This document shows, piece by piece, positions 33,352 to 41,819 of a stretch of 64,000 nucleotides of DNA (position 1 is the first letter of the stretch; every line of letters begins with the position of its first letter). This stretch comes from Dactylosporangium vinaceum (GTDB taxonomy: Bacteria; Actinomycetota; Actinomycetes; Mycobacteriales; Micromonosporaceae), in the NCBI RefSeq assembly GCF_019904175.1, contig NZ_CP061913.1:8742001-8806000 (forward strand), written 5' to 3'. The position numbers and the translations under genes were made by a program. The notes beneath the pieces are model-generated. The model did not search any database, was not told where the DNA came from, and worked only from the letters and a program-made list of their open reading frames with translations.

Positions 33352-34451
33352 GCACAACTGACAACCGCGGGCCGCTGCAGGTGGAGCGCCGGACCAGGCT
33401 GCTGGAAGTGTTGCAGCGCCACGGCGTGCTGCGCATCTCCGACCTCACCGACACCCTTGGCGCGGCCGCCGTGACCATCCGCCGCGACATCGCCCAGCTC
33501 GCGTCCGAGGGCCTGGTCCGCCGCGTCCACGGCGGCGTCGCCCTGCCCGACGCCGACGACCCGGCCGTGGCCGCCGACGAGTCCGCGACGCAGCCGTCCG
33601 GCCGCTCGCTCGGCATGCTCGTGCCGTCCCTCGACTACTACTGGCCGCACGTCGCCCAGGGTGCCGAGGAGGCCGCCCGCGAGCTGGACATGCGCGTGGT
33701 GCTGCGCGGCTCGTCGTACGACGCCGGCGACGACCGCCCGCAGCTCACCCGCCTCGTGGACCAGCTCGCGGTCGACGCGCTCATCGTGACCCCGCGGATG
33801 CACGCCCCCACGGCCCCGGCCACCGTCGCCTGGCTCGTCGGCACCGGCCTGCCCGTCGTGTTGCTGGAGCGCACGGCGACGTTCGGCCCGCACCACGAGG
33901 TCCTCGAGTCCGTCGTCACCGACCACGCCCTCGGCGCCGCCATGGCCGTGCGCCACCTGGTGTCACTGGGCCACCGGCGGGTCGGCGTCGTGCTCGCCGA
34001 GAACAGCCCGACCAGCCCGCACGTCCACCGCGGCTGGCAGGAGGCGGCGGCCGAGTGCGGCCTCGCCACGGAGTCCACAGTGGACATCGCCGTGCCGGAC
34101 GCGCGCACGCCCGAGTCGCCGGCCGCGCTGGACGCGGTGCTCGACAGGTGCCTGCGGACCGGCACGAGCGCCCTGCTGGTCCACGCCGACGCCGAGGCCA
34201 TCGCGCTGGTCCAGCGCTGCGAGGAGCGCGGGCTGTCGGTCCCCGGCGACCTGTCGGTGGTCGCCTACGACGACGAGGTGGCCGGCCTGTTCAGCCCGCC
34301 GCTGACCGCCGTGCGCCCGCCCCGCCGCTCGATCGGCCGCGCCGCGGTCCGCCTGATCGCCGACCGCCTGAGCGACCCCGAGCGCCCGGCCCACCGCGTG
34401 GTCATCAGCCCCGCGCTGCGGATTCGCGGCTCCTCGGCTCCCCCGCACTGA
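33348..34451 (+). CDS. Hybrid regulator: DeoR-type HTH fused to a LacI-type sugar-binding domain
   Basis: 367 residues. The N-terminal DeoR-like winged HTH (about 10-65) has VTIRRDIAQLASEGLVRRVHGG. The C-terminal periplasmic-binding-like domain (about 85-365) has LSVVAYDDEVAGLF, as in LacI proteins. It probably senses a uronate sugar and represses the lyase and the divergent operon. Translationally coupled to the lyase. A second protein of the same layout lies at 35147. Confidence 0.87.
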   Translation: MSTTDNRGPLQVERRTRLLEVLQRHGVLRISDLTDTLGAAAVTIRRDIAQLASEGLVRRVHGGVALPDADDPAVAADESATQPSGRSLGMLVPSLDYYWPHVAQGAEEAARELDMRVVLRGSSYDAGDDRPQLTRLVDQLAVDALIVTPRMHAPTAPATVAWLVGTGLPVVLLERTATFGPHHEVLESVVTDHALGAAMAVRHLVSLGHRRVGVVLAENSPTSPHVHRGWQEAAAECGLATESTVDIAVPDARTPESPAALDAVLDRCLRTGTSALLVHADAEAIALVQRCEERGLSVPGDLSVVAYDDEVAGLFSPPLTAVRPPRRSIGRAAVRLIADRLSDPERPAHRVVISPALRIRGSSAPPH

Positions 34452-34500
34452 GCCGGGGGCGCCGACCGCGGCGACCGCCGGCGCATGGTTCGATACGGCA

Positions 34501-34962
34501 ATGACCGAGTTTCCGGAAACCGGGCGCGTCGTCAGCGCCGCCCGTGACATCGCCGCCCCGGCCGCGGAGATCTTCGAGCTCATCGCCGACCCCGCGCAGC
34601 AGCCGCGGTGGGACGGCAACGACAACCTGGCCGAGGCGGCCGGCGGGCAGCGGGTGCGCGGCGTCGGCGACGTGTTCACCATGACGCTGACGCGGGGCGG
34701 CGTGCGGGAGAACCACGTCGTCGAGTTCACCGAAGGGCGCCTCATCGCCTGGCGGCCCAGCGAGGTCGGAAAGCCGCAGCCCGGGCACCTGTGGCGATGG
34801 GAGCTCGAGCCCCTCGGCGCCGCCGGCACCCGGGTCACGCACACCTACGACTGGTCGCAGCTCACCGACGAGCAGCGCATCACCCGCGCCCGGGCGAACA
34901 CGCCCGAGCGGCTGCGATCCTCCCTCGACCGCCTGGCCGGCCTGGCCGAGCAGGGCTCCTGA
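34501..34962 (+). CDS. SRPBCC/START-like protein
   Basis: 153 residues, the polyketide-cyclase/START-like fold that binds lipophilic ligands (AARDIAAPAAEIFELIADP opening, late WELEPLGAAGTRVTHTY). Role unknown. It sits alone between the two hybrid regulators and may not belong to the uronate system. Confidence 0.72.
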   Translation: MTEFPETGRVVSAARDIAAPAAEIFELIADPAQQPRWDGNDNLAEAAGGQRVRGVGDVFTMTLTRGGVRENHVVEFTEGRLIAWRPSEVGKPQPGHLWRWELEPLGAAGTRVTHTYDWSQLTDEQRITRARANTPERLRSSLDRLAGLAEQGS

Positions 34963-35076
34963 CCCGCCACCGCCGCCCGCCCACCGCACGGGTCGGCGGG
35001 CCCTCCGGTGCCGCGGATCGGCCGCGGTGACCGCCCGGGCCGGGGCGTGACCGCTCACATGCGGCGCGGCCGCCGG

Positions 35077-35109
35077 TTGACGGTCCATCAGGGGCCACCT
35101 ATGTTAACG
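35077..35109 (+). promoter_or_regulatory. Promoter and operator half-site of the second hybrid regulator
   Basis: TTGACG (35077-35082), 17-bp spacer, TATGTT (35100-35105). The -10 overlaps TGTTAACG, similar to the repeats before the GH43-like gene, which is consistent with autoregulation. The rest of the 184-bp gap before it shows nothing clear. Confidence 0.6.
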
Positions 35110-35146
35110 GGCACGAAACAACTGGCGAGCCCGGAAGACCTGGTCC

Positions 35147-36256
35147 ATGACGGAGCGGCTGTTCGGAGTACAGCGCCATGAGCGGCTGCTGAGCGAGCTG
35201 CGGCGCTCCGGGTCGGTGCGGGTCACCGACCTGGCCCGGGAGCTCGGGGTCAGCGAGCTGACGATCCGGCGCGACATCGCCGCACTGGCCGAGCGCAACC
35301 TGGTCACGCGGGTGCACGGCGGCGCCACACTGCCCAGCCAGGGCGCGCCCGCCGACGGGGCGCGGCGTACCCACAAGCGGCACTTCACGATCGGGATCGT
35401 CGTGCCGTCGCTCGACTTCTACTGGCCGCCGATCGTCGCCGGGGCCCGGGCCGCCGCCGCGGCCCTCGGGGTGGCGCTGCAGCTGCGCGGCTCGTCGTAC
35501 GACCCGGACGAGGACCGGCGCCAGATCGGGCGGCTCGTCGAGGCCAACCAGGTCCAGGGGCTGCTGCTGGCGCCGAGCCTGGACGGCGAGATGATCGACT
35601 GGATCGGGCGGCTGCCGGTGCCGACGATCCTGATCGAGCGGCAGCCGCACCGGTGGACGGCGACGCCGCGGCAGCTGGAGTGGGTGCGCAGCGACCATGC
35701 GCTGGGGGCCGAGATCGCGGTGCACCACCTGCACCAGCAGGGGCACCGGCGGATCGGGCTCGTGCTGTCCCGCGGCAGCCCCACGTCGGACCATCTGCTG
35801 CAGGGCTGGCGGTCGGCCTGCGTGGAACTTTCCATCTCCGACGCGATGGTCGTGCGCGAATCCGTGGCCCTGACCGCGCGGGAGCACCGGCGCATCATCC
35901 GCGAGGTGCTTGCTGAGTGCCGGCGCGCGCAGATCACCGCCCTGATCGTGCACAGCGACCCCGACGCCGTGTCGGTCGCCCAGTTCTGCGCCGAGCACGG
36001 CGTGGCCATCCCCGACGACCTGGCCCTCGTGTCGTACGACGACGAGGTCGCGCACCTGGCCGAGCCGGCGCTGACCGCGGTGCGCCCACCGAAGCACCAC
36101 GTCGGGCGGCTGGCGGTCGAGCTGATGGTGTCGCGGCTGATCGACGGGGACCGGCGGCCGTCCCAGCGGGTGCTCGTCGCGCCTGAACTCGTCGTGCGCC
36201 GCTCGTCGCTGTCGCTGGTCCGCAAGCCCGGCATGTTCGATGCTGTTCGTTCCTGA
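35147..36256 (+). CDS. Hybrid regulator: DeoR-type HTH plus LacI-type sensor
   Basis: 369 residues. The HTH (about 10-65) contains LTIRRDIAALAERNLVTRVHGG; the sensor domain (about 80-365) contains LALVSYDDEVAHLAEP. Closely similar in layout to the regulator at 33348, so a duplicated pair. It lies directly before the secreted GH43-like gene, whose promoter carries two matching sites, and probably controls it. ATG 35147 follows CCGGAAG. Confidence 0.87.
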   Translation: MTERLFGVQRHERLLSELRRSGSVRVTDLARELGVSELTIRRDIAALAERNLVTRVHGGATLPSQGAPADGARRTHKRHFTIGIVVPSLDFYWPPIVAGARAAAAALGVALQLRGSSYDPDEDRRQIGRLVEANQVQGLLLAPSLDGEMIDWIGRLPVPTILIERQPHRWTATPRQLEWVRSDHALGAEIAVHHLHQQGHRRIGLVLSRGSPTSDHLLQGWRSACVELSISDAMVVRESVALTAREHRRIIREVLAECRRAQITALIVHSDPDAVSVAQFCAEHGVAIPDDLALVSYDDEVAHLAEPALTAVRPPKHHVGRLAVELMVSRLIDGDRRPSQRVLVAPELVVRRSSLSLVRKPGMFDAVRS

Positions 36257-36398
36257 ACTCCCGCGCTCGGCTGGTGGCGCGACCCGCGCGGTCGCCCCCG
36301 GTGCGGCGGCCGGCCGGCGCAGGGCCGCGCGTTCGTCGCTGCCCCACAGGCCGAGTCGAGCACCACGGCGGCGGCGCGGAGCTGCCGCAACGACGTAC

Positions 36399-36468
36399 TT
36401 GACATCATCTATGTGACCGATAACATCGCTGCTACCCGCTGACTGACCGCCATTTGTTAGCGATAACA
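36399..36468 (+). promoter_or_regulatory. Promoter with two operator copies before the GH43-like gene
   Basis: TTGACA (36399-36404), 16-bp spacer, TAACAT (36421-36426). TGTGACCGATAACA (36412-36425) overlaps the -10, and TGTTAGCGATAACA (36455-36468) lies downstream. CGATAACA recurs exactly 43 bp apart, about four helical turns. Probable binding sites for the hybrid regulator just upstream. Confidence 0.65.
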
Positions 36469-36484
36469 CCCCTGAGGTGACCTC

Positions 36485-37858
36485 TTGAAGCGTCGCACCC
36501 TGCTGTCCGCCGCGGGCGCCGCCGTCGCCGGCGCCGCGCTGCTGCGTCCCGAGGACGCGTTCGCCGCCACGTACTCCGGATACGCCATGGCGTACTTCAC
36601 CGAGTCCCCGACCATGGCCGCCGCGAACTACGGCCTGCACCTCGCCGTGAGCGGCGACGGCCTGAACTGGACCCCGCTCAACCAGAACAATCCGGTCGTC
36701 ACGCCGACGCTGGGCAGCAAGGGCCTGCGCGACCCCTTCATCCTGCGCAAGCAGACCGGCGGCTTCGTCGTGCTCGCCACCGACCTCAACGGCACCGACT
36801 GGAACTACCAGAGCCAGTACATCCACGTGTGGGACTCCGCGGACCTGCGCACGTTCAGCGGATACCGGCTCCTCAAGGTCCACTCGCTGGCCACCCACGC
36901 CTGGGCGCCGGAGGCCTACTGGGACGCCGGCCGCGGGCAGTACGCGGTCGTCTACTCGGCCGTCACCGGCGGTCACAACGTGCTGATGGTGAACTACACG
37001 AGCGACTTCGTCACGGCCTCGAGCCCGCAGACGTTCTTCGACCCCGGCTACGACGCCATCGACGGTGACTTCGTGAGCGTCAACGGTGTCAACTACATGT
37101 ACTTCAAGAACAACACGAACAGCACGCTGCTGGGTACCCGCTCAAGCTCGCTCAACCCCGGAAGTTTCAGCATCTACACGAGCGGTGTCGGCCCGGGCCG
37201 GGGCGTCGAGGCACCCCAGATCGTCAAGTCGAACACCGCGAACACCTGGTACATGTGGGGTGACACGTGGAGCCCCAACGGCCGCTTCTTCTGCTGGCAG
37301 ACGGCTGATGTGGCAAGCGGCTCCTGGAGCCTGCTCAACGACCGGGCGTACACCCAGCCACTCAACTCGAAGCATCCCGGGATCACGCCCATCACGTCGT
37401 CCGAGCTGTCCGCATTGACGGCGAAGTGGGGCGCACCGGCGTGGAACCGGGTGAAGTCGTACAACTTCCCGGACCGCTACATCCGGCACGCCGACAGTGT
37501 GGGCCGCATCGATCCGTATCCGTTCGACCCCTACCAGGACCAGCTCTGGACCCTGGTCCCGGGCCTGGCCGACTCGGCCGGTGTCTCGTTCCGCTCGGTG
37601 AACTACCCGGACCGCTACCTGCGCCACTACAACTACGCCCTGCAACTGGCGGCCGGCGACGGCACCGCGGCCTTCAGGGCCGACGCGACGTTCTACCGGA
37701 CCGCGGGCTTCGCCGACTCGTCGTGGACGTCGTTCCGCTCGTACAACTACCCCGACCGCTACCTGCGCCACTACAACTACGTGCTGCGCATCGACCCGAT
37801 CACCAGCAGCTCGCCGGCGACCGACAAGCAGGACGCGACGTTCCGCATCGGCTACTGA
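36485..37858 (+). CDS. Secreted GH43-like five-bladed propeller protein with AbfB (CBM42) domain
   Basis: 457 residues. The TTG start, preceded by GAGGTGA, gives MKRRTLLSAAGAAVAGAALL, a twin-arginine-like signal peptide with an AFA cleavage end. The catalytic region (about 30-310) resembles GH43-type propellers, with LRDPFILRKQTGG near residue 79. The C-terminal third has three beta-trefoil repeats (SYNFPDRYIRH, VNYPDRYLRHYNY, YNYPDRYLRHYNY), an arabinofuranose-binding AbfB type. Likely hydrolyses plant arabinan or arabinoxylan-type chains. Catalytic acidic residues were not all assigned. Confidence 0.78.
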   Translation: MKRRTLLSAAGAAVAGAALLRPEDAFAATYSGYAMAYFTESPTMAAANYGLHLAVSGDGLNWTPLNQNNPVVTPTLGSKGLRDPFILRKQTGGFVVLATDLNGTDWNYQSQYIHVWDSADLRTFSGYRLLKVHSLATHAWAPEAYWDAGRGQYAVVYSAVTGGHNVLMVNYTSDFVTASSPQTFFDPGYDAIDGDFVSVNGVNYMYFKNNTNSTLLGTRSSSLNPGSFSIYTSGVGPGRGVEAPQIVKSNTANTWYMWGDTWSPNGRFFCWQTADVASGSWSLLNDRAYTQPLNSKHPGITPITSSELSALTAKWGAPAWNRVKSYNFPDRYIRHADSVGRIDPYPFDPYQDQLWTLVPGLADSAGVSFRSVNYPDRYLRHYNYALQLAAGDGTAAFRADATFYRTAGFADSSWTSFRSYNYPDRYLRHYNYVLRIDPITSSSPATDKQDATFRIGY

Positions 37859-37937
37859 CCCCAGGGGTCCCGCGCCTCGGCCGGACTGGGGTGTTTCCCG
37901 GGTTCGAACGACGCGCGGGCCGTGGTGCGGTAGCTCC

Positions 37938-38780
37938 ATGACGACACAGCAGCCTGTTCTGTTCATCCACGGGCTTTGGTTGCACGCCAGCTCGTGGGAC
38001 AACTGGATCGCGCGCTTCCAGGAGGCCGGCTACACGGCCTCGGCGCCCGGGTGGCCCGGGGACCCCGACACCGTGGAGGAGGCGCGGGCCAACCCCGAGA
38101 GCATCGCCGACCACGGCATCGACGACGTCGTCGCGCACTACGCGAAGATCATCGAGGCGCTCGGCACCAAGCCGATCCTCGTCGGACACTCGTTCGGCGG
38201 CATGATCGCGCAGAAGCTGCTCGGGCAGGACCTCGCGGCGGCCGCCGTCGCGATCGACGCGGCGCAGATCAAGGGCGTGCTGCCGCTGCCGCTGTCGGCG
38301 CTGCGGGCGACGCTGCCGGTGTTCAAGAACCCGGCCAACCGGCACCGGTCGGTGTCGCTGACGGCGGACCAGTTCCGGTTCGCGTTCGGCAACGCGATCC
38401 CGGCCGAGGAGTCGGACGCACTGTTCGAGCGGTGGGCGATCCCGGCGCCGGGCAAGCCGCTGTTCGAGGCGGCCGCGGCCAACTTCGACCCGCACTCGCC
38501 GGCCAAGGTCGACACGGCGAACGAGATGCGCGGGCCGCTGCTGCTCATGATGGGCGGCAAGGACCACACCGTGCCCGAGGCCGTCACCAAGGCGACGCTG
38601 AAGCAGTACCGCCACTCCAACGCGATCACCGAGATCCTCGAGTTCGCCGACCGCGCGCACTCCCTCACCATCGACCACGGCTGGGGCGACGTGGCCGACG
38701 CCACGCTGAGCTGGCTGGCCAAGCACAGCGACGAGATCGCCCGGGCCGCGTCCGCAGGCGCGCCGGGTTCTGTCGCATGA
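37938..38780 (+). CDS. Alpha/beta hydrolase
   Basis: 280 residues. The nucleophile elbow GHSFGG has Ser85, with an oxyanion HG near residue 11 and a late His in RAHSLTIDHGW. Substrate unknown. The stop codon overlaps the first ATG of a tandem array of small ORFs (ATGA), so translation runs from this gene through the array to the SDR gene at 39222. Confidence 0.83.
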   Translation: MTTQQPVLFIHGLWLHASSWDNWIARFQEAGYTASAPGWPGDPDTVEEARANPESIADHGIDDVVAHYAKIIEALGTKPILVGHSFGGMIAQKLLGQDLAAAAVAIDAAQIKGVLPLPLSALRATLPVFKNPANRHRSVSLTADQFRFAFGNAIPAEESDALFERWAIPAPGKPLFEAAAANFDPHSPAKVDTANEMRGPLLLMMGGKDHTVPEAVTKATLKQYRHSNAITEILEFADRAHSLTIDHGWGDVADATLSWLAKHSDEIARAASAGAPGSVA

Positions 38781-38869
38781 GCGGCACGGAGCGCAGCGGA
38801 GTGGCCGCTCATCAGTGGTACAGGGTGGAGCTCAGGCCGGCGCCGGAGCCTGCGGAGGTGACGGCATGA
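38777..38869 (+). CDS. First of five repeated 30-residue peptides
   Basis: Encodes a peptide starting MSGTERSGVAAHQWYRVE and ending in PEPAEVTA. The same peptide is encoded at 38866-38958, 38955-39047, 39044-39136 and 39133-39225. Whether it is made or only serves translation coupling is unknown. No family recognised. Confidence 0.35.
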   Translation: MSGTERSGVAAHQWYRVELRPAPEPAEVTA

Positions 38870-39221
38870 GCGGTACGGAGCGCAGCGGAGTGGCCGCTCA
38901 TCAGTGGTACAGGGTGGAGCTCAGGCCGGCGCCGGAGCCTGCGGAGGTGACGGCATGAGCGGTACGGAGCGCAGCGGAGTGGCCGCTCATCAGTGGTACA
39001 GGGTGGAGCTCAGGCCGGCGCCGGAGCCTGCGGAGGTGACGGCATGAGCGGTACGGAGCGCAGCGGAGTGGCCGCTCATCAGTGGTACAGGGTGGAGCTC
39101 AGGCCGGCGCCGGAGCCTGCGGAGGTGACGGCATGAGCGGTACGGAGCGCAGCGGAGTGGCCGCTCATCAGTGGTACAGGGTGGAGCTCAGGCCGGCGCC
39201 GGAGCCTGCGGAGGTGACGGC
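38777..39221 (+). repeat. Five tandem 89-bp units, each a coupled 30-codon ORF (MIRU-like)
   Basis: Units start at 38777, 38866, 38955, 39044 and 39133. Units 2-5 are identical; unit 1 differs at one base (C for T at position 9). Each contains an ATG, 30 codons and TGA. The TGA overlaps the next unit's ATG by 4 nt, so the period is 31 codons minus 4 nt. A GGAGGTGA ribosome site sits 5 nt before each next ATG. The last unit overlaps the SDR start in the same way. Positions 1-8 (ATGAGCGG) and 29-36 (CCGCTCAT) of each unit can pair, burying the start codon. This matches the layout of mycobacterial MIRUs: intercistronic, ORF-containing, overlapping at ATGA. Confidence 0.9.
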
Positions 39222-39998
39222 ATGAGCGTGCGGGTGGCGGTTGTCACCGGGGCCGGGCGGGGTATCGGGCTCGCCGTCGTCCGCGCGCTGGCCGCCGAGG
39301 GTCTGCGCGTCGTGGCCGGGACCCGGACCGTCGGCGGTGAGCTGGAGAAGCTCGCCGCGGACGGCGCGGTGCTCCCGGTCGCGGTCGACTTGTCCACTGT
39401 GGATGGTCCGGCCCGGCTGACGGCAGCGGCCGTCGACGCGTTCGGGCGGATCGACCTGCTGGTGAACAACGTCGGTGCGGTACACCCGCGGCCGAACGGA
39501 CTCCTCGACATCCCGGACGCCGCGTGGGTCGACACGTTCAACATCAACTTCCTGGCGCACGTGCGGGCCGTCCGCGCCGCCCTGCCCCACCTGTACGCGG
39601 CGGGCTCGGCGGCGGTCATCACGATCGCCTCGGTGAACGCGGCCCTGGCCGACCCCCTTGTCGTCGACTACTCCGCGGCCAAGGCGGCGCTCGTCAACTT
39701 CTCCAAGGCCATGTCCAAGGAGGCCGGCCCCAGGGGCGTCCGGTTCAACACCGTAAGCCCGGGCCCGGTCGCCACCGACCTGTGGCTCGGCTCCGGCGGC
39801 GTGGCCGACACCCTCGCGAAGGAGCAGGGCGTCGACCCGGCGAAGGTCGCGGCCGGGGCCGCGCAGCAGTCGGTGACCGGCCGGTTCAGCACGCCGGAGG
39901 AGGTCGCCGCGATGGTGGTCTACCTGGCCGGTGACCTGGCCGCCAACGTGACGGGCAGCAACTTCGGCATCGACGGCGGCCTGCTCAACGGCCTCTGA
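39222..39998 (+). CDS. Short-chain dehydrogenase/reductase
   Basis: 258 residues. The nucleotide motif TGAGRGIG is at 9-16, with catalytic Tyr150 and Lys154 in VDYSAAKAAL and NNVG near 82. Substrate unknown. ATG 39222 overlaps the end of the fifth repeat, the reason it is chosen over an upstream in-frame start inside the array. Its expression should depend on translation passing through the repeats. Confidence 0.9.
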   Translation: MSVRVAVVTGAGRGIGLAVVRALAAEGLRVVAGTRTVGGELEKLAADGAVLPVAVDLSTVDGPARLTAAAVDAFGRIDLLVNNVGAVHPRPNGLLDIPDAAWVDTFNINFLAHVRAVRAALPHLYAAGSAAVITIASVNAALADPLVVDYSAAKAALVNFSKAMSKEAGPRGVRFNTVSPGPVATDLWLGSGGVADTLAKEQGVDPAKVAAGAAQQSVTGRFSTPEEVAAMVVYLAGDLAANVTGSNFGIDGGLLNGL

Positions 39999-40057
39999 CG
40001 GGCCGCCGCGCCGCAGGTCACCACTTGCGGCGCGGCGGACATCAGGCTAGGAATCTT

Positions 40058-41764
40058 GTGAATTTCCGGCCGGGTGGAGGGGGCGCGTTGATCGGCGCGG
40101 GAACGGTGCTGGCCGGGCGATACCAGATCGAGTCGCACATCGCCAGCGGCGGCATGGGTGACGTCTGGCTCGGCAACGACCGGGTCCTGGGCCGCACGGT
40201 GGCGATCAAGCTGCTGCGCGCCCCGTCGGGCGATCCGGAGTTCGTGGAGCGGTTCCGGGCCGAGGCCCGCACCATGGCCACGATCAGCCACCCGGGCGTT
40301 GTCGACGTCTACGACTTCGGTGACGATCCGGACGCCGGGGTCTACCTGGTGATGAAGTACATCGAGGGCGAGTCCCTGGCCCGCACCCTCGAACGCTCCC
40401 CGCGGCTCTCCCCGGCGGTGACGATGCGACTCGTCGCGGAGGCGGCCGAGGCGCTGCACGCGGCCCATGCCAAAGGCGTCACGCACCGCGACGTCAAGCC
40501 CGGCAACCTGCTCATCCGCCCGGACGGCACAGCGGTGCTCACCGACTTCGGCATCGCCCGATCGGCGGCCGCGACCCACCAGACGTCGACCGGTCTGCTG
40601 ATGGGCACCGCGTCGTACATCGCGCCCGAGCGGGCCGGCGGCCAGCCCGCAACCGCCCGGTCCGACGTGTACTCGCTCGGCGTCGTCGCCTACCGCTGCC
40701 TCGCCGGCCGCCTGCCGTTCGAGGGCGAGAGCCTCCTGCAGATCGCGCTGCGGCAGGCCAACGACGAGCCCGCCCCGCTGCCGGACGACGTGCCGGCGGC
40801 GGTCGCCGATGTGGTGATGCGGGCCCTGGCCAAGGACCCGGCGCAGCGCTGGGAGTCGGGTGCCGCGCTGGCCACGGCGGCCCGGGCCGCCCTCACCGCC
40901 GACCCGACGCGCGCGGAGACCTCCGTTGCGGCGAGCCGGCGCCGGCTGCTCATCGGTGCGGCGGCGGCCGTGGCGATCGCGGCGATCGGGGCGGCCGCGG
41001 TGCTGCTGAACGGGGGCGGCGGTCCACCGAAGCCGGACACTGCCGCGCAGCCGGGCGCGTCGAACCCGGCCGAGCTGGCCGGGCTGGACGGAGTGTCGGC
41101 CGGCCCGAGCCCCGCGGGTGGATCGGCGGGCGCGTCGGCGTCGGCGCGCGGGTCGAGCGGGCCGGCGGTACCCACGGCGTCGAACTCCGCCCGCAGCGCC
41201 GCCGTCGTGCCGTCGATGCCCTCGGGCCTGACCGCGACCCCGCTGAACGCCGGCACCATCCGCCTGACGTGGACCGACAACTCCGGCAACGAGTCCGGCT
41301 TCACCGTGCTCAACGGCGCGGCCTCCCGCAACGCCGGCGCCAACGCGACGAGCTTCGACTGGGACGGCCTGGCCCCGGACACGTACATGTGCTTCAAGGT
41401 CCGCGCCTTCAACGCCACCGGCCCGTCGCCCTACTTCCCGGCCGCCCAGCAGGACTGGGTGTGCACCACCACGCAGGCCGGCACCGGCCCGACGCCCCCG
41501 AGCAACCTGTCGGCGACCGCGCTCTCGGCCACGGCGATCCGCCTGCAGTGGACCGACAACTCGCCCGACGAGTCCGGCTTCACCGTCATCAACGGCACCC
41601 TGTCGCGCACCGTCACCGCCGGCGTCACGTCATACACCTGGGACGGCCTGGCCCCGGGGACGTACATGTGCTTCAAGGTCCGCGCCTACAACCCGTCCGG
41701 CGTCTCGGCCTACACGCCCACCGCCCAGGAGAGCTGGGCCTGCGCCACGACCGCCGCCGTCTGA
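40058..41764 (+). CDS. Transmembrane Ser/Thr protein kinase with two extracellular FnIII domains
   Basis: 568 residues. The kinase domain (about 18-280) has the Gly loop SGGMG, HRDVKPGN, TDFGIA and APE motifs, so it should be active. One transmembrane helix follows (about 300-320), then a Ser/Ala/Gly linker and two FnIII-type repeats of about 90 residues that each hold a Cys pair (YMCFK and W-x-C). Actinobacterial PknB kinases usually carry PASTA repeats there; these do not. GTG 40058 has AGGA upstream; TTG 40088, with a better GGAGG, is an alternative start. Confidence 0.88.
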   Translation: MNFRPGGGGALIGAGTVLAGRYQIESHIASGGMGDVWLGNDRVLGRTVAIKLLRAPSGDPEFVERFRAEARTMATISHPGVVDVYDFGDDPDAGVYLVMKYIEGESLARTLERSPRLSPAVTMRLVAEAAEALHAAHAKGVTHRDVKPGNLLIRPDGTAVLTDFGIARSAAATHQTSTGLLMGTASYIAPERAGGQPATARSDVYSLGVVAYRCLAGRLPFEGESLLQIALRQANDEPAPLPDDVPAAVADVVMRALAKDPAQRWESGAALATAARAALTADPTRAETSVAASRRRLLIGAAAAVAIAAIGAAAVLLNGGGGPPKPDTAAQPGASNPAELAGLDGVSAGPSPAGGSAGASASARGSSGPAVPTASNSARSAAVVPSMPSGLTATPLNAGTIRLTWTDNSGNESGFTVLNGAASRNAGANATSFDWDGLAPDTYMCFKVRAFNATGPSPYFPAAQQDWVCTTTQAGTGPTPPSNLSATALSATAIRLQWTDNSPDESGFTVINGTLSRTVTAGVTSYTWDGLAPGTYMCFKVRAYNPSGVSAYTPTAQESWACATTAAV

Positions 41765-41819
41765 CGGCGTGCTCCGTTCAGCACCTCCCGATCGGCGGCT
41801 TCCGATCGGCGGCTCCCCG

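Noticed and set aside
38777..39221. CRISPR array
   Set aside because: The 89-bp units are contiguous with no unique spacers and are coding with ribosome sites.
41765..41819. Direct repeat of a 14-bp CCGATCGGCGGCTT-like element
   Set aside because: Only two imperfect copies in a short gap; no evidence of function.
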